Of a stretch of 46,622 bases of DNA, positions 18,147-26,309 are shown piece after piece; the stretch's first letter is position 1, and every line of letters begins with the position of its first letter. This stretch comes from an uncultured Saprospiraceae bacterium (GTDB lineage: Bacteria > Bacteroidota > Bacteroidia > Chitinophagales > Saprospiraceae): assembly GCA_938041445.1 (NCBI GenBank), contig CALISO010000001.1:1-46622 (forward strand). Reading direction: 5' to 3'. The notes below the pieces were generated by a model. The model was not told the DNA's origin, made no database searches, and saw only the letters and a list, made by a program, of their open reading frames with translations. A program made the position numbers and the translations under genes.

Positions 18147-19220
18147 CTAAATATCGAAGTCTACAATAATTTTTTCCGATAGTGGTACTGCTTGACATGA
18201 TAAGATATATCCATTATCAATCTCATCTTGCTCTAGACCATAAGATACAATCATCTCAACCTTACCTTCTTCAAGCTTACATTTACAGGTGGCACATACA
18301 CCACCTTTGCATGCAAAAGGTAAGTCAGCATGATGTGCTAAAGCAATATCCAACACATTGCTCTCTCCTTGTGGCACTGTTATATCAAATGTTTTTCCTC
18401 CTTCTTTTACTGTAAGATCACAAGATTTACCTGCAAATTCTACTGCAATAGATTCTTGACGTTCTTTGCTATGTTCGGCATTAGTGCCGAATAGTTCGAA
18501 GTGAACATTACTTTCATCTACTCCCTGATTAACCAAATAATCCTTTATTAAATGAATCATTGATTCCGGTCCACAGAGAAAGTAATCATTGATGTTTTCA
18601 GTTGAGCATATAGATGAAAATATCGCTTCTAACTTAACGGTATCAATACGACCGTTGAACAATTCTGCTGCTCGCTTTTCCCTAGTCAAGAAATGAAAGA
18701 CTCTGAATCTTCCAATGTATTTATTTTTAAGGGCTTCAATTGACTCTTTCAATATAATTGACTGAGTAGATTGATTAATATAGAAAAGTGTAAAAGAAGA
18801 ATTTGGTTCTGCTTCAAGATGTGTAGTAATTATAGAATGTACTGGAGTTATTCCACTTCCTGCAGCAAACGCAACATATTCTCGATCGGTGCTTTCTGAT
18901 ACATCAATATAAAAGTGCCCTTGAGGAGCCATCACTTCTATAGAATCACCCACTTTTAGTATGTCATTGGCGAAGGTGCTGAATTTACCATTCGGGATTT
19001 TCTTGATGCCTATCTGCCATTGATGATCAAGAGGAGAAGAGCATAACGAATAAGACCGTCTAACTTCCGTACCATTAATGTCTGCCTTTAACGTCAGATA
19101 TTGACCTTGCTTGAAAGCAAATTCAGTCTGTAGGTCTTTTGGAATGTCTAAAGTAATAATTCTACAATCTGGTGTTGATTGTTCAATATTAGATACTGGT
19201 ATTGTGTAAAACTTACTCAC
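18147..19220 (-). CDS. paaE: PaaE: NADPH-dependent reductase of phenylacetyl-CoA epoxidase
   Basis: A 357-residue flavin/iron-sulfur reductase that carries electrons from NADPH to the PaaA diiron site. In order: an FAD-binding beta-barrel with RRSYSL at 54-59, a nucleotide-binding domain with AGSGITP at 120-126 and LCGPESMI at 215-222, and a C-terminal plant-type 2Fe-2S domain with Cys304, Cys309, Cys312 and Cys342. It is the first gene after the regulator, whereas paaE follows the other subunit genes in E. coli. The only plausible start is GTG at 19220, since the frame meets a stop 27 bases upstream with no ATG between. The likely operator lies 8 bases upstream of this start. Confidence 0.95.
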   Translation of the reverse strand: MSKFYTIPVSNIEQSTPDCRIITLDIPKDLQTEFAFKQGQYLTLKADINGTEVRRSYSLCSSPLDHQWQIGIKKIPNGKFSTFANDILKVGDSIEVMAPQGHFYIDVSESTDREYVAFAAGSGITPVHSIITTHLEAEPNSSFTLFYINQSTQSIILKESIEALKNKYIGRFRVFHFLTREKRAAELFNGRIDTVKLEAIFSSICSTENINDYFLCGPESMIHLIKDYLVNQGVDESNVHFELFGTNAEHSKERQESIAVEFAGKSCDLTVKEGGKTFDITVPQGESNVLDIALAHHADLPFACKGGVCATCKCKLEEGKVEMIVSYGLEQDEIDNGYILSCQAVPLSEKIIVDFDI

Positions 19221-19228
19221 GAATACTA

Positions 19229-19246
19229 AACTAACAAATGTTAGTT
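19229..19246. promoter_or_regulatory. Probable TetR operator upstream of paaE
   Basis: The 18-base sequence AACTAACAAATGTTAGTT is an inverted repeat with perfect 8-base arms and a 2-base centre. It lies between the TetR gene (stop at 19275) and the paaE start (19220), the usual place for a TetR-family site. On the minus strand its right half contains AACATTTG, one base off the Bacteroidota TAnnTTTG box, so a bound repressor could mask the paa promoter. I found no second copy elsewhere in the window by eye. Confidence 0.6.
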
Positions 19247-19274
19247 AGGGTTGCAAGTATTTGACTAATTATTA

Positions 19275-19847
19275 TTATTTCAATACTCCAGTCAGTAGTA
19301 TTCTGACAACATTGTCTGTCAAAGTCCTAATATCGTCATCCCCTTTTTTGAGATACCAAGCGTTCATTGATCTTAGTGTAGATAGGATCGAGAATAACAT
19401 AATTTCAGGATTGACATCTATTAAGTAGCCTTCTTTAATACCTTGATGGACGATTTTTCTGAACTTGTCTTCATAGTCAGATCGCATACTGACAAGTTTG
19501 GTTCTTGCGGGATCACTGAGATGCTTCCAATCATTATTAAGTACTCCTATTTCATCTGGATAGTTAATAACAATGCTGACGTGCATTTTTATGAGGTGTT
19601 CTAACTTGTCAACGAACTTTAAATCTTGTAAAATAATACCATTGATACCTTCTGTAAATTCATCCCCAATATTGAGAATGATATCTGAAAGTATCTCATC
19701 CTTACTACTGATGTGATTATAGAGTGAAGAAGCTTTGATTTGCATCTCGCTTGCTAAATCCCTCATTGAAACGGCATTGAAACCCATTTCATTGAATAAA
19801 TGTGCTGCTACCTTTAGTATTTCTAACTTGCGAGGTGAGAATTTCAA
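19275..19847 (-). CDS. TetR-family regulator, probable paa repressor
   Basis: A 190-residue TetR-type regulator. The N-terminal helix-turn-helix covers about 5-55 (ILKVAAHLFNEMGFNAVSMRDLASEM, then KASSLYNHISSKDEI), and the variable C-terminal ligand domain is helical. It lies directly upstream of paaE with a palindrome between them, so control of the paa operon is likely. PaaR-type TetR repressors in other bacteria respond to phenylacetyl-CoA, and the same ligand is an inference here. The start is read as TTG at 19847, because the next ATG (codon 21) would cut into the DNA-binding domain. The gene is in the same frame as the thioredoxin-like gene before it, separated by one TAA and four codons. 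Confidence 0.88.
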   Translation of the reverse strand: MKFSPRKLEILKVAAHLFNEMGFNAVSMRDLASEMQIKASSLYNHISSKDEILSDIILNIGDEFTEGINGIILQDLKFVDKLEHLIKMHVSIVINYPDEIGVLNNDWKHLSDPARTKLVSMRSDYEDKFRKIVHQGIKEGYLIDVNPEIMLFSILSTLRSMNAWYLKKGDDDIRTLTDNVVRILLTGVLK

Positions 19848-19859
19848 ATGAATAATTGG

Positions 19860-20417
19860 TTAATGAGTCACTTGCTCATGTAAGATGGATAAGATATTGC
19901 TCACATCCATTGTGCTATTGAGTTCTTGAGCCGGAAAGACCCACTTAGTGATCCCTTTATCATCTATAAAGAATAGTTTTGGCATACCAAGTTCACCACC
20001 ATATGGACCTTCTGAAAGGATTTCAGCATTAGGGATAATAGGAAAGTTAACTTCAAAGGATTGCGTAAAGTCTTGTAGATCCTCTTTTGAATCTAGTGCA
20101 AATGACACCACATTAAGATCCGTATACTTCTGTTTCAACAAGTTAAGATTGTTAAGGAGTTCTACACTTCTAGGATTACCAATTTTCCAAAAATAGAGAA
20201 TCAAGTTAGCACCTTTATAATTGCCAATGAATTGTTCTTTGCCATTAATATCGTTCGCCATAACTGGGATTACAGCTGTTCCTTCATAAGATCTAACCAT
20301 AGTAGCAACATCCGGTGTACGCTTTGGTAGTTCGACTAGGAAATGATCTTGACTTGAACCTATAGTGGCAAATGTCACAAGGAGAATTATACCTAGGCTT
20401 GTAATGGAAGTTTTCAT
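19860..20417 (-). CDS. Secreted thioredoxin-fold protein lacking the CxxC motif
   Basis: A 185-residue protein with a signal peptide (MKTSITSLGIILLVTFATI, cleavage near GSSQ) and a TlpA/AhpC-like thioredoxin fold: NLILYFWKIGNPRSVELL at about 71-88, a SFALDSKEDLQDF segment, and GMPKLFFIDDKG with the cis-proline position kept. Where relatives have FWASWCGPC this one has FWKIGNPRS, so both redox cysteines are missing and thiol chemistry is unlikely. It may be a binding or structural protein outside the cytoplasm. It is the first gene of the tetR-paa gene string: 12 bases separate its stop from the tetR start. Confidence 0.75.
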   Translation of the reverse strand: MKTSITSLGIILLVTFATIGSSQDHFLVELPKRTPDVATMVRSYEGTAVIPVMANDINGKEQFIGNYKGANLILYFWKIGNPRSVELLNNLNLLKQKYTDLNVVSFALDSKEDLQDFTQSFEVNFPIIPNAEILSEGPYGGELGMPKLFFIDDKGITKWVFPAQELNSTMDVSNILSILHEQVTH

Positions 20418-20440
20418 ATAGAGACTATTTGTAATACTAA

Positions 20441-20473
20441 AACAGGTACGGCAAAAAAAATGCCATACCTGTT
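20441..20473 (-). terminator. Hairpin after the TPR gene
   Basis: A 13-base stem with one mismatch (AACAGGTACGGCA against TGCCATACCTGTT) around a 7-base A-loop lies 35 bases after the TPR gene stop at 20509. On the minus strand it is followed by a short T-run. It separates the TPR gene from the thioredoxin-like/tetR/paa genes, which supports a separate transcript for the latter. Confidence 0.65.
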
Positions 20474-20508
20474 GTTTTAATTTTTGAATTCAATAAGTGT
20501 ATGCATTA

Positions 20509-21789
20509 TTACTTGCCTGCAGTAAGGGCATCGTATTTAGCTTTATACTTATTAGACATTGCTAAGTCATTAAGTCTTGCATAGATTTCTTTTAATGCAA
20601 TTACAGTATTAAGGTCAGCATCATTAATCTTTTCAGCAGTTTGGAAGTAAGGAAGAGCTTGCTTGAACAAACCATCCATCTCAGCTTTTTTCACATCATA
20701 AGCTTTCATACCAGCAGGTGAGATATCTCCACTCAACTCGTTAATTGTTGGCACTAGACCCGCTGCTTTGTTATAATACAGTTGTCCTATGCTATAATTC
20801 ACATCGAAGTTATTAGCATCTTTTTTCTGAGCCATCTCATAATTCTCCAATGCTTTACCAAAGTATTCTTTTGACTTAGTCATATCACCATCTTCAGCAG
20901 CCTTTGTAGCCAATTGATCATAAACACTACCAGTAGTTGTGAATACTGAGATATTATCTGGCTCGGCTTTCTTAGCATCTTCTAAGCTACCAATCAATTC
21001 ATTCAACTGACCTCTTTGTAGATAGTAGTTGATCTTTGAGAATAATAGACTTGAATCACTTGGATCAACCTTCATTCCAGCATCTAAATACTTAAGTGCA
21101 TCAGGATCGTCAGCTTCACTTGCGATATTAAATAAAGCATCATAGACAAATACTTCTTGTGAACCATTGTTGAATAGCTCCATTAATAATGGCTTAGCTT
21201 CTGCTTTCATTCCACCAGAATAAGCGCTTACTGCAGTAAAGAACATCTGCTCATCCATAAGTGCTTTGTCAGCTAGTCTTGAAGTTCCTCCTGCAGCTGT
21301 TAGTGCCTTAGATACATCTAAACTCGCGTTGAAGTTCTCGTAAGCTGCAGCATAGTCATTTTGCTGATAAGCGAAGATTGCCATATTATTGATTATCTCT
21401 TCGTTTTCTACCATCGCAGTTACGGCCTCTTTTTTAGGTCCTTTCTTTTCTGCATATTGGTAGGCATTTGCAAGGGCCATTGCAGCTGTGGCAGCAGCAG
21501 TTGGTTCTATGATTGCTGGTTCTTGTTCAAGCATTTTTGCTTTGACAGCACTGTTTGCGATTTCATTAAAGATTTTACCTTTCAGAAGGTTTGCATCAGC
21601 ATCTTGATCAATAGTACCTGTAGCAAATGCTTTAGTAACAGACTCAGAAGCCATAGATAGTGCTTCAGTATTACTATTGTCCAAATAATACTTTTGTAAA
21701 TTTTTCTTAGCAGTTTTTAAATCTTCTGCTTGTCCGAACATCACCGTCATAGATAGTACGCTGATGATTAATAGGTTGATAAATTTCAT
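20509..21789 (-). CDS. Exported tetratricopeptide-repeat protein
   Basis: A 426-residue protein with a signal peptide (MKFINLLIISVLSMTVMFGQ) followed by helical repeats of TPR type over most of its length. Examples are FAYQQNDYAAAYENFNASL, LKYLDAGMKVDPSDSSLLFSK, AKKAEPDNISVFTTTGSVYDQLA and GKALENYEMAQKKDANNFDVNYSIGQLYYNKA. TPR proteins scaffold complexes, and this one would act in the periplasm or at the outer membrane. I recognise no specific partner. It is 101 bases downstream of gyrA with its own promoter-like box and is followed by a terminator, so it may form its own transcript. Confidence 0.82.
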   Translation of the reverse strand: MKFINLLIISVLSMTVMFGQAEDLKTAKKNLQKYYLDNSNTEALSMASESVTKAFATGTIDQDADANLLKGKIFNEIANSAVKAKMLEQEPAIIEPTAAATAAMALANAYQYAEKKGPKKEAVTAMVENEEIINNMAIFAYQQNDYAAAYENFNASLDVSKALTAAGGTSRLADKALMDEQMFFTAVSAYSGGMKAEAKPLLMELFNNGSQEVFVYDALFNIASEADDPDALKYLDAGMKVDPSDSSLLFSKINYYLQRGQLNELIGSLEDAKKAEPDNISVFTTTGSVYDQLATKAAEDGDMTKSKEYFGKALENYEMAQKKDANNFDVNYSIGQLYYNKAAGLVPTINELSGDISPAGMKAYDVKKAEMDGLFKQALPYFQTAEKINDADLNTVIALKEIYARLNDLAMSNKYKAKYDALTAGK

Positions 21790-21857
21790 ATAGAGTTATT
21801 AAAAATTATGTTTGATATATAGTGTTAACCCAAATTTTATGCTCAATTTTCATTTTG

Positions 21858-21865
21858 CAAAGTTA
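21858..21865 (-). promoter_or_regulatory. Candidate -7 box for the TPR gene
   Basis: On the minus strand the bases read TAACTTTG, a perfect match to the Bacteroidota -7 consensus TAnnTTTG, in the 101-base gap between gyrA and the TPR gene. The predicted start of transcription would leave a leader of about 60 bases. No convincing -33 TTG is seen at the right distance. Confidence 0.45.
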
Positions 21866-21890
21866 AAATGGCTTAGAGTATTGTTAAATT

Positions 21891-24347
21891 TTATTCTTCT
21901 TCGGTGTCATCGCTCTTTGCAATGATGGTTACATCGCTTAATGAATCTCCTTTTTTCAAGTTAATAATTTTGACACCTTGAGTCGCTCTACCAAGTAAAC
22001 TGATACTCTCACAGCCAACTCTGATCATAATTCCTTGCTTTGAGGATATCATCATATCATCTTCAGGACTTACTTTCTTAATCGTAGCTACTTTACCAGT
22101 TTTTTCTGTCACTTTCAGGTTAGTAACTCCTTTTCCACCTCGTTTGATATTGCGGTATTCACTAAATCGACTTCTCTTACCTAACCCATTCTCTGACAAA
22201 GTTAATAATGCCATATCAGCATCTGTAGTCGCATCGTAGGTCACCATTCCGATGATTTCATCATCATCTGCGATGTTCATTCCTCTCACACCAGCTGCTG
22301 TTCGCCCCATCTCTCTGACATCACCTTCCTTGAATCGGATTGCCTTACCAGTTCTATTAGCAAGGAAAATTTCTTGATTACCATCGGTTAATTTCACTTC
22401 TAATAATTGATCTCCTTCTTTAATAGTAATCGCATTGATACCATTAGTCCTTGGTCTAGAGTATGCTCTGACACTTGTCTTTTTGATTTGTCCTTTCTTA
22501 GTTGCAAAGATGATATTGTGACTATCTAGGAATGCTTCATCCTCAAGGTCTTCAATCATTATGTAAGCTTTGACTTTATCATCTTTTGGTATAGTCGCAA
22601 AGTTCTGTATCACCCTACCTGTTCCTGTCTTACTACCTTCCGGGATTTCATATACTCTTATCCAGAAACAACGACCTTGCTCAGTAAATAGAAGTAAGTA
22701 ATTATGATTGTTAGCCACAAATAAGTGCTCTACAAAATCTTCACCTTTGGTCTTACTTCCTCTCGATCCAGTACCACCTCGTCCTTGTGCTTTGAATTCT
22801 GATGACTTAGTTCTCTTGACATAACCAAGGTTAGAGATAGAGATAACTACCTCATCATTAGGTATCATGTCCTCTATACTGATTTCTCCATCGGCAAATG
22901 TGATTTCTGTACGACGAGCATCACCATACTTATCTTTGATTTCTCTAAGTTCATCTTTTATGATATCTCTTTGTCGCGATTCACTGCCTAGAATATCTTT
23001 CAGATCCGCAATCTTAAGCATAAGGTCATCATACTCATTTCTCAACTTATCCATTTCGAGACTTACGAGCTTCTGTAGTCTCATCTCTAAGATTGCCTTG
23101 GCTTGTAACTCTGATAAGTCGAATGTGGTCATCAAGGCATTCTTGGCATCCTCAACTGTTGCAGAACCACGAATAATCTTAATTACTTCGTCAAGATTAT
23201 CAATAGCAATGATCAGACCTTCCAGTATATGTGCTCTTTCTTCAGCTTTCTTTAAGTCATACTGCGTCCGTCTTACGACTACTTCTATTCTGAACTTGAT
23301 GAATTCTTCAATAATTCTCTTCAGTCCAATAAGCTTTGGTCGTCCGTCTACAAGAGCTACATTGTTTACACCATAAGATGTTTGTAACGGTGTGTATTTA
23401 TAAAGTTTTGAAAGAATGACATTTGCCATTGCATCTCTCTTGACTTCTACAACGATTCTCAGACCATTTCTATCAGATTCATCACGGACATCACTGATAC
23501 CAGTAATCTTTTCTTGATTAACTAGGTCTGCAATCTTCATTACAAGATTAGCTTTGTTGACTTGGTACGGAATCTCAGTAATAATGATAGTCTCTTTATT
23601 ACCTTCTGTCTCTATATCAGCCTTCCCTCTTACAACTACTTTACCTCTTCCGGTTTCGAAAGCTTCTTTGACTCCTGAAGTACCTTGGATGATTCCGCCT
23701 GTTGGGAAATCAGGTGCTTTGATGTGCTCCATCAATCCTTCCACAGTAATCTCCGGATCGTCTATTGTAGCAATTGTACCGTCTATAACTTCAGATAAAT
23801 TATGAGGAAGCATATTAGTTGCCATACCAACGGCAATCCCTGAAGCTCCATTTATGAGAAGGTTAGGAATCTTAGTTGGCAGTACAGTTGGCTCTTCAAG
23901 TGAATCATCAAAATTCAATGCAAAGTCAACAGTGTCTTTATTAATATCGCTTAAGATCTCATCAGATATCTTTTCAAGTCTAGCCTCTGTATATCTCATG
24001 GCAGCTGGACTATCACCATCCATAGAACCATAATTACCTTGTCCATCAACTAAGGGGTATCTGAGTGACCAATCTTGAGCCATTCTTACCATACTATCGT
24101 AAACAGAGGTGTCACCATGAGGGTGATACTTACCAAGTACCTCTCCCACTATTCTAGCTGACTTTTTGTGAGCTTTACTAGCGGTAAGGCCTAACTCATT
24201 CATTCCATATAATACTCTCCTGTGTACAGGCTTAAGACCATCCCGAACATCGGGAAGAGCTCTAGCCACAATCACTGACATCGAATAATCGATGTAGGCG
24301 GACTTCATTTCATCCTCAATATTAATTGGTACTATCTTATCAGACAT
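21891..24347 (-). CDS. gyrA: DNA gyrase subunit A
   Basis: An 818-residue GyrA, full length. It cuts and rejoins DNA as part of the A2B2 gyrase that introduces negative supercoils using ATP. The catalytic Tyr119 lies in [10 protein letters not shown]. The breakage-reunion domain opens with [32 protein letters not shown] sequence at about 16-44, and the C-terminal domain has IKRGGKG, a variant GyrA-box, which argues against ParC. The quinolone-resistance segment reads [10 protein letters not shown], with Thr80 at the position equivalent to E. coli Ser83 and Asp84 at that of Asp87. It lies 38 bases below the arylsulfotransferase-like gene. gyrB is not in the window. Confidence 0.96.
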   Translation of the reverse strand: MSDKIVPINIEDEMKSAYIDYSMSVIVARALPDVRDGLKPVHRRVLYGMNELGLTASKAHKKSARIVGEVLGKYHPHGDTSVYDSMVRMAQDWSLRYPLVDGQGNYGSMDGDSPAAMRYTEARLEKISDEILSDINKDTVDFALNFDDSLEEPTVLPTKIPNLLINGASGIAVGMATNMLPHNLSEVIDGTIATIDDPEITVEGLMEHIKAPDFPTGGIIQGTSGVKEAFETGRGKVVVRGKADIETEGNKETIIITEIPYQVNKANLVMKIADLVNQEKITGISDVRDESDRNGLRIVVEVKRDAMANVILSKLYKYTPLQTSYGVNNVALVDGRPKLIGLKRIIEEFIKFRIEVVVRRTQYDLKKAEERAHILEGLIIAIDNLDEVIKIIRGSATVEDAKNALMTTFDLSELQAKAILEMRLQKLVSLEMDKLRNEYDDLMLKIADLKDILGSESRQRDIIKDELREIKDKYGDARRTEITFADGEISIEDMIPNDEVVISISNLGYVKRTKSSEFKAQGRGGTGSRGSKTKGEDFVEHLFVANNHNYLLLFTEQGRCFWIRVYEIPEGSKTGTGRVIQNFATIPKDDKVKAYIMIEDLEDEAFLDSHNIIFATKKGQIKKTSVRAYSRPRTNGINAITIKEGDQLLEVKLTDGNQEIFLANRTGKAIRFKEGDVREMGRTAAGVRGMNIADDDEIIGMVTYDATTDADMALLTLSENGLGKRSRFSEYRNIKRGGKGVTNLKVTEKTGKVATIKKVSPEDDMMISSKQGIMIRVGCESISLLGRATQGVKIINLKKGDSLSDVTIIAKSDDTEEE

Positions 24348-24385
24348 TTACTGTAAGTTTTATAAAAATACTTATTGTTCTAAAA

Positions 24386-26062
24386 TTAGAATTTTACACA
24401 TTGAACTGGTGAATTATCTAGTAGTAATATGTACATACCACTTGGAAATGTACTCACATCTATAGATACGGTTTCCCTATTCACATCATTGATTATTTGC
24501 TTGACTAAATTACCCTGAATGTCAATTATGCTGATAGTTGCTATCTGCTGTATCTTTTGAAGACTTATGACATTATCCCAGACTGTAGGCACAACAACTT
24601 CTTTCAAGAAATTATTTTCATCGTTAGTACTGGTAATCAACGTACAATCTGTATCCAGCGGATCAAGCTCAATAGGACCTTTGTCTGTTAATTCTTTATC
24701 GATTAATCCTGGATAATCGTAATAGTAAGAAAAGGTCTTAAATACGCTATTGCCAAACGCAGAACCGCCTTGTTGCACTGGGCCTGCAATATTGACAGGA
24801 TAGATATATTCCCATAGGAGTTCACCCTGAGTATTGACTTCTTGAACTATACCATTAGTCGCATGACAAACCATATAATTATTGTTGTCTAGCTTGAAGG
24901 CACCGGACATCCGTATTGACGAGAAATTAGTGAATTCAGCACCATTAATTACTATTGTATGTGGAGCGATTTCATAACCAGAATCATTGAATGCATATGT
25001 ACTTGATGATGAATCAAAAATCAATTGAACTTCATCAACCGTACTGAAATTACCTGGTCGATTTGATCCGTTATTATACACAGATATGGACCCACTATAA
25101 TTTCCTTTTGAATCAGTTAACCATCTTGCATCGTGCTGACCGAAAAATACTTGGTCATCCTCATCACCGAAATCATAGGATTCCGGATTGCCATATCTAA
25201 ATAATATATCTCCTCCTCTGTTGCTGTTTCCACCATTACTAGTTGCTGCTTGTTCTGTGGTTGTGGAATGATCAATAATAAACACTTCAGAAAAATTTCT
25301 TCCACTGACTAATATTTGATCTAAATCAGCATTGTAATCTATGCCGTTGAAATGAAATGCATCGACCGTTCTTGCAGTACTTCCATCAGTGAAATTAACA
25401 TTAAACCTATTGGGGTGTTCTGCTATTTGACCGAAGTTCTCTTTGGTGCTATCAAAGTCTTGTACTAAATGATCAATGAGGTTCCATTCCCAAACAATCT
25501 CATAGTCTGAAGAACCTATGGGTTTAATCTCATATATGCTTTCCATATAAATACCCTGCATACTTGTAATGTCTTTATCCCTACCTAGAGCAATTGCTGT
25601 CTCATAACTCTCTAGTGTCCATACAAGTGCTAGAATGTTGCCATTGGGAAGAATCGAAATGTCATGATGTTGTTGAAAATTATCTTCTTCGGATAAATCT
25701 ATCGACCAAATGGTATTGCCGTCCCAATCATATTTGGAGATTTGGCCAGCTGAACCACCGGCACTAAATGCATTATCTCCTTTTTCTGATCTAACAAGTT
25801 CACCATCTTCTGATAAATATGATGCAAAGCCTGTCTCTTCTAAATCGTGCCAACTATGAACATAGTGGCCGCAATTATTAACAAGATAAGCACTACGACT
25901 CCCAGTGCTAGCTATCAAGGTAAGTACATCCGTAGAATTAGATTCTCTGTGGATCAGACCGACCGTTGGTGCTTCTTGTGAGAATACGCTAGTTGCTTCA
26001 AAGAAAGCTCCTAATCCGAATAGAACAATTGAGAAAAAACAATATCTATAATAGTGTAACAA
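24386..26062 (-). CDS. Arylsulfotransferase-like secreted protein with T9SS type A sorting domain
   Basis: A 558-residue protein of the ASST (aryl-sulfate sulfotransferase-like) beta-propeller type. It has a signal peptide (about 1-29, ending SVFSQ), blade motifs such as YDWDGNTIWSIDLSEE, QQHHDISILPNGNILALVW and FFGQHDARWLTDSKGN, and a C-terminal domain of about 75 residues (ATISIIDIQGNLVKQI, then FPSGMYILLL) of T9SS type A. Family members move sulfate between phenols or bind ligands. The conserved His in the HHDI and QHDARW motifs are present, but activity is unproven. The only usable start is TTG at 26062, since an in-frame TGA lies directly before it. It is divergent from the giant protein gene. 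Confidence 0.85.
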   Translation of the reverse strand: MLHYYRYCFFSIVLFGLGAFFEATSVFSQEAPTVGLIHRESNSTDVLTLIASTGSRSAYLVNNCGHYVHSWHDLEETGFASYLSEDGELVRSEKGDNAFSAGGSAGQISKYDWDGNTIWSIDLSEEDNFQQHHDISILPNGNILALVWTLESYETAIALGRDKDITSMQGIYMESIYEIKPIGSSDYEIVWEWNLIDHLVQDFDSTKENFGQIAEHPNRFNVNFTDGSTARTVDAFHFNGIDYNADLDQILVSGRNFSEVFIIDHSTTTEQAATSNGGNSNRGGDILFRYGNPESYDFGDEDDQVFFGQHDARWLTDSKGNYSGSISVYNNGSNRPGNFSTVDEVQLIFDSSSSTYAFNDSGYEIAPHTIVINGAEFTNFSSIRMSGAFKLDNNNYMVCHATNGIVQEVNTQGELLWEYIYPVNIAGPVQQGGSAFGNSVFKTFSYYYDYPGLIDKELTDKGPIELDPLDTDCTLITSTNDENNFLKEVVVPTVWDNVISLQKIQQIATISIIDIQGNLVKQIINDVNRETVSIDVSTFPSGMYILLLDNSPVQCVKF

Positions 26063-26092
26063 TCAATCTCTTTATTTGGTGTCTGTAATGTG

Positions 26093-26100
26093 CAAAAGTA
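26093..26100 (-). promoter_or_regulatory. Candidate -7 box for the arylsulfotransferase-like gene
   Basis: On the minus strand the sequence TACTTTTGCAC holds a perfect TAnnTTTG box, with the GCA continuation often seen in Bacteroidota promoters. A TTTG at 26128-26125 lies 24 bases further upstream, a little far for a -33 box. The predicted leader is about 25 bases and agrees with the TTG start at 26062. The rest of the 247-base divergent gap (26063-26309) shows nothing else clear. Confidence 0.5.
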
Positions 26101-26309
26101 ATGAAACGAAAGGAGAAAACAGACCAAATCATCGGGGAATTCATTGGATAATTAGGGTTAATCAATGCAATATGTAAGCCTAGCATCATATTCTAGTCCA
26201 CTCATGTTAAAAAGTAAAGATATCGTAGAATAATCCCTACATTTACAATGATCTAAATTCAATATTAAAAGACACCCAAAACTTCAATATTGATCGTATA
26301 AACCAAACT

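Noticed and set aside
19860-19862. A frameshift or sequencing error that splits one thioredoxin-TetR fusion
   Set aside because: Both parts have complete domains, the first has a signal peptide for export while the second must bind DNA, so two separate proteins are far more likely than one broken gene.
21891-24347. gyrA as parC
   Set aside because: The C-terminal domain keeps an IKRGGKG version of the GyrA box and the length is typical of GyrA.
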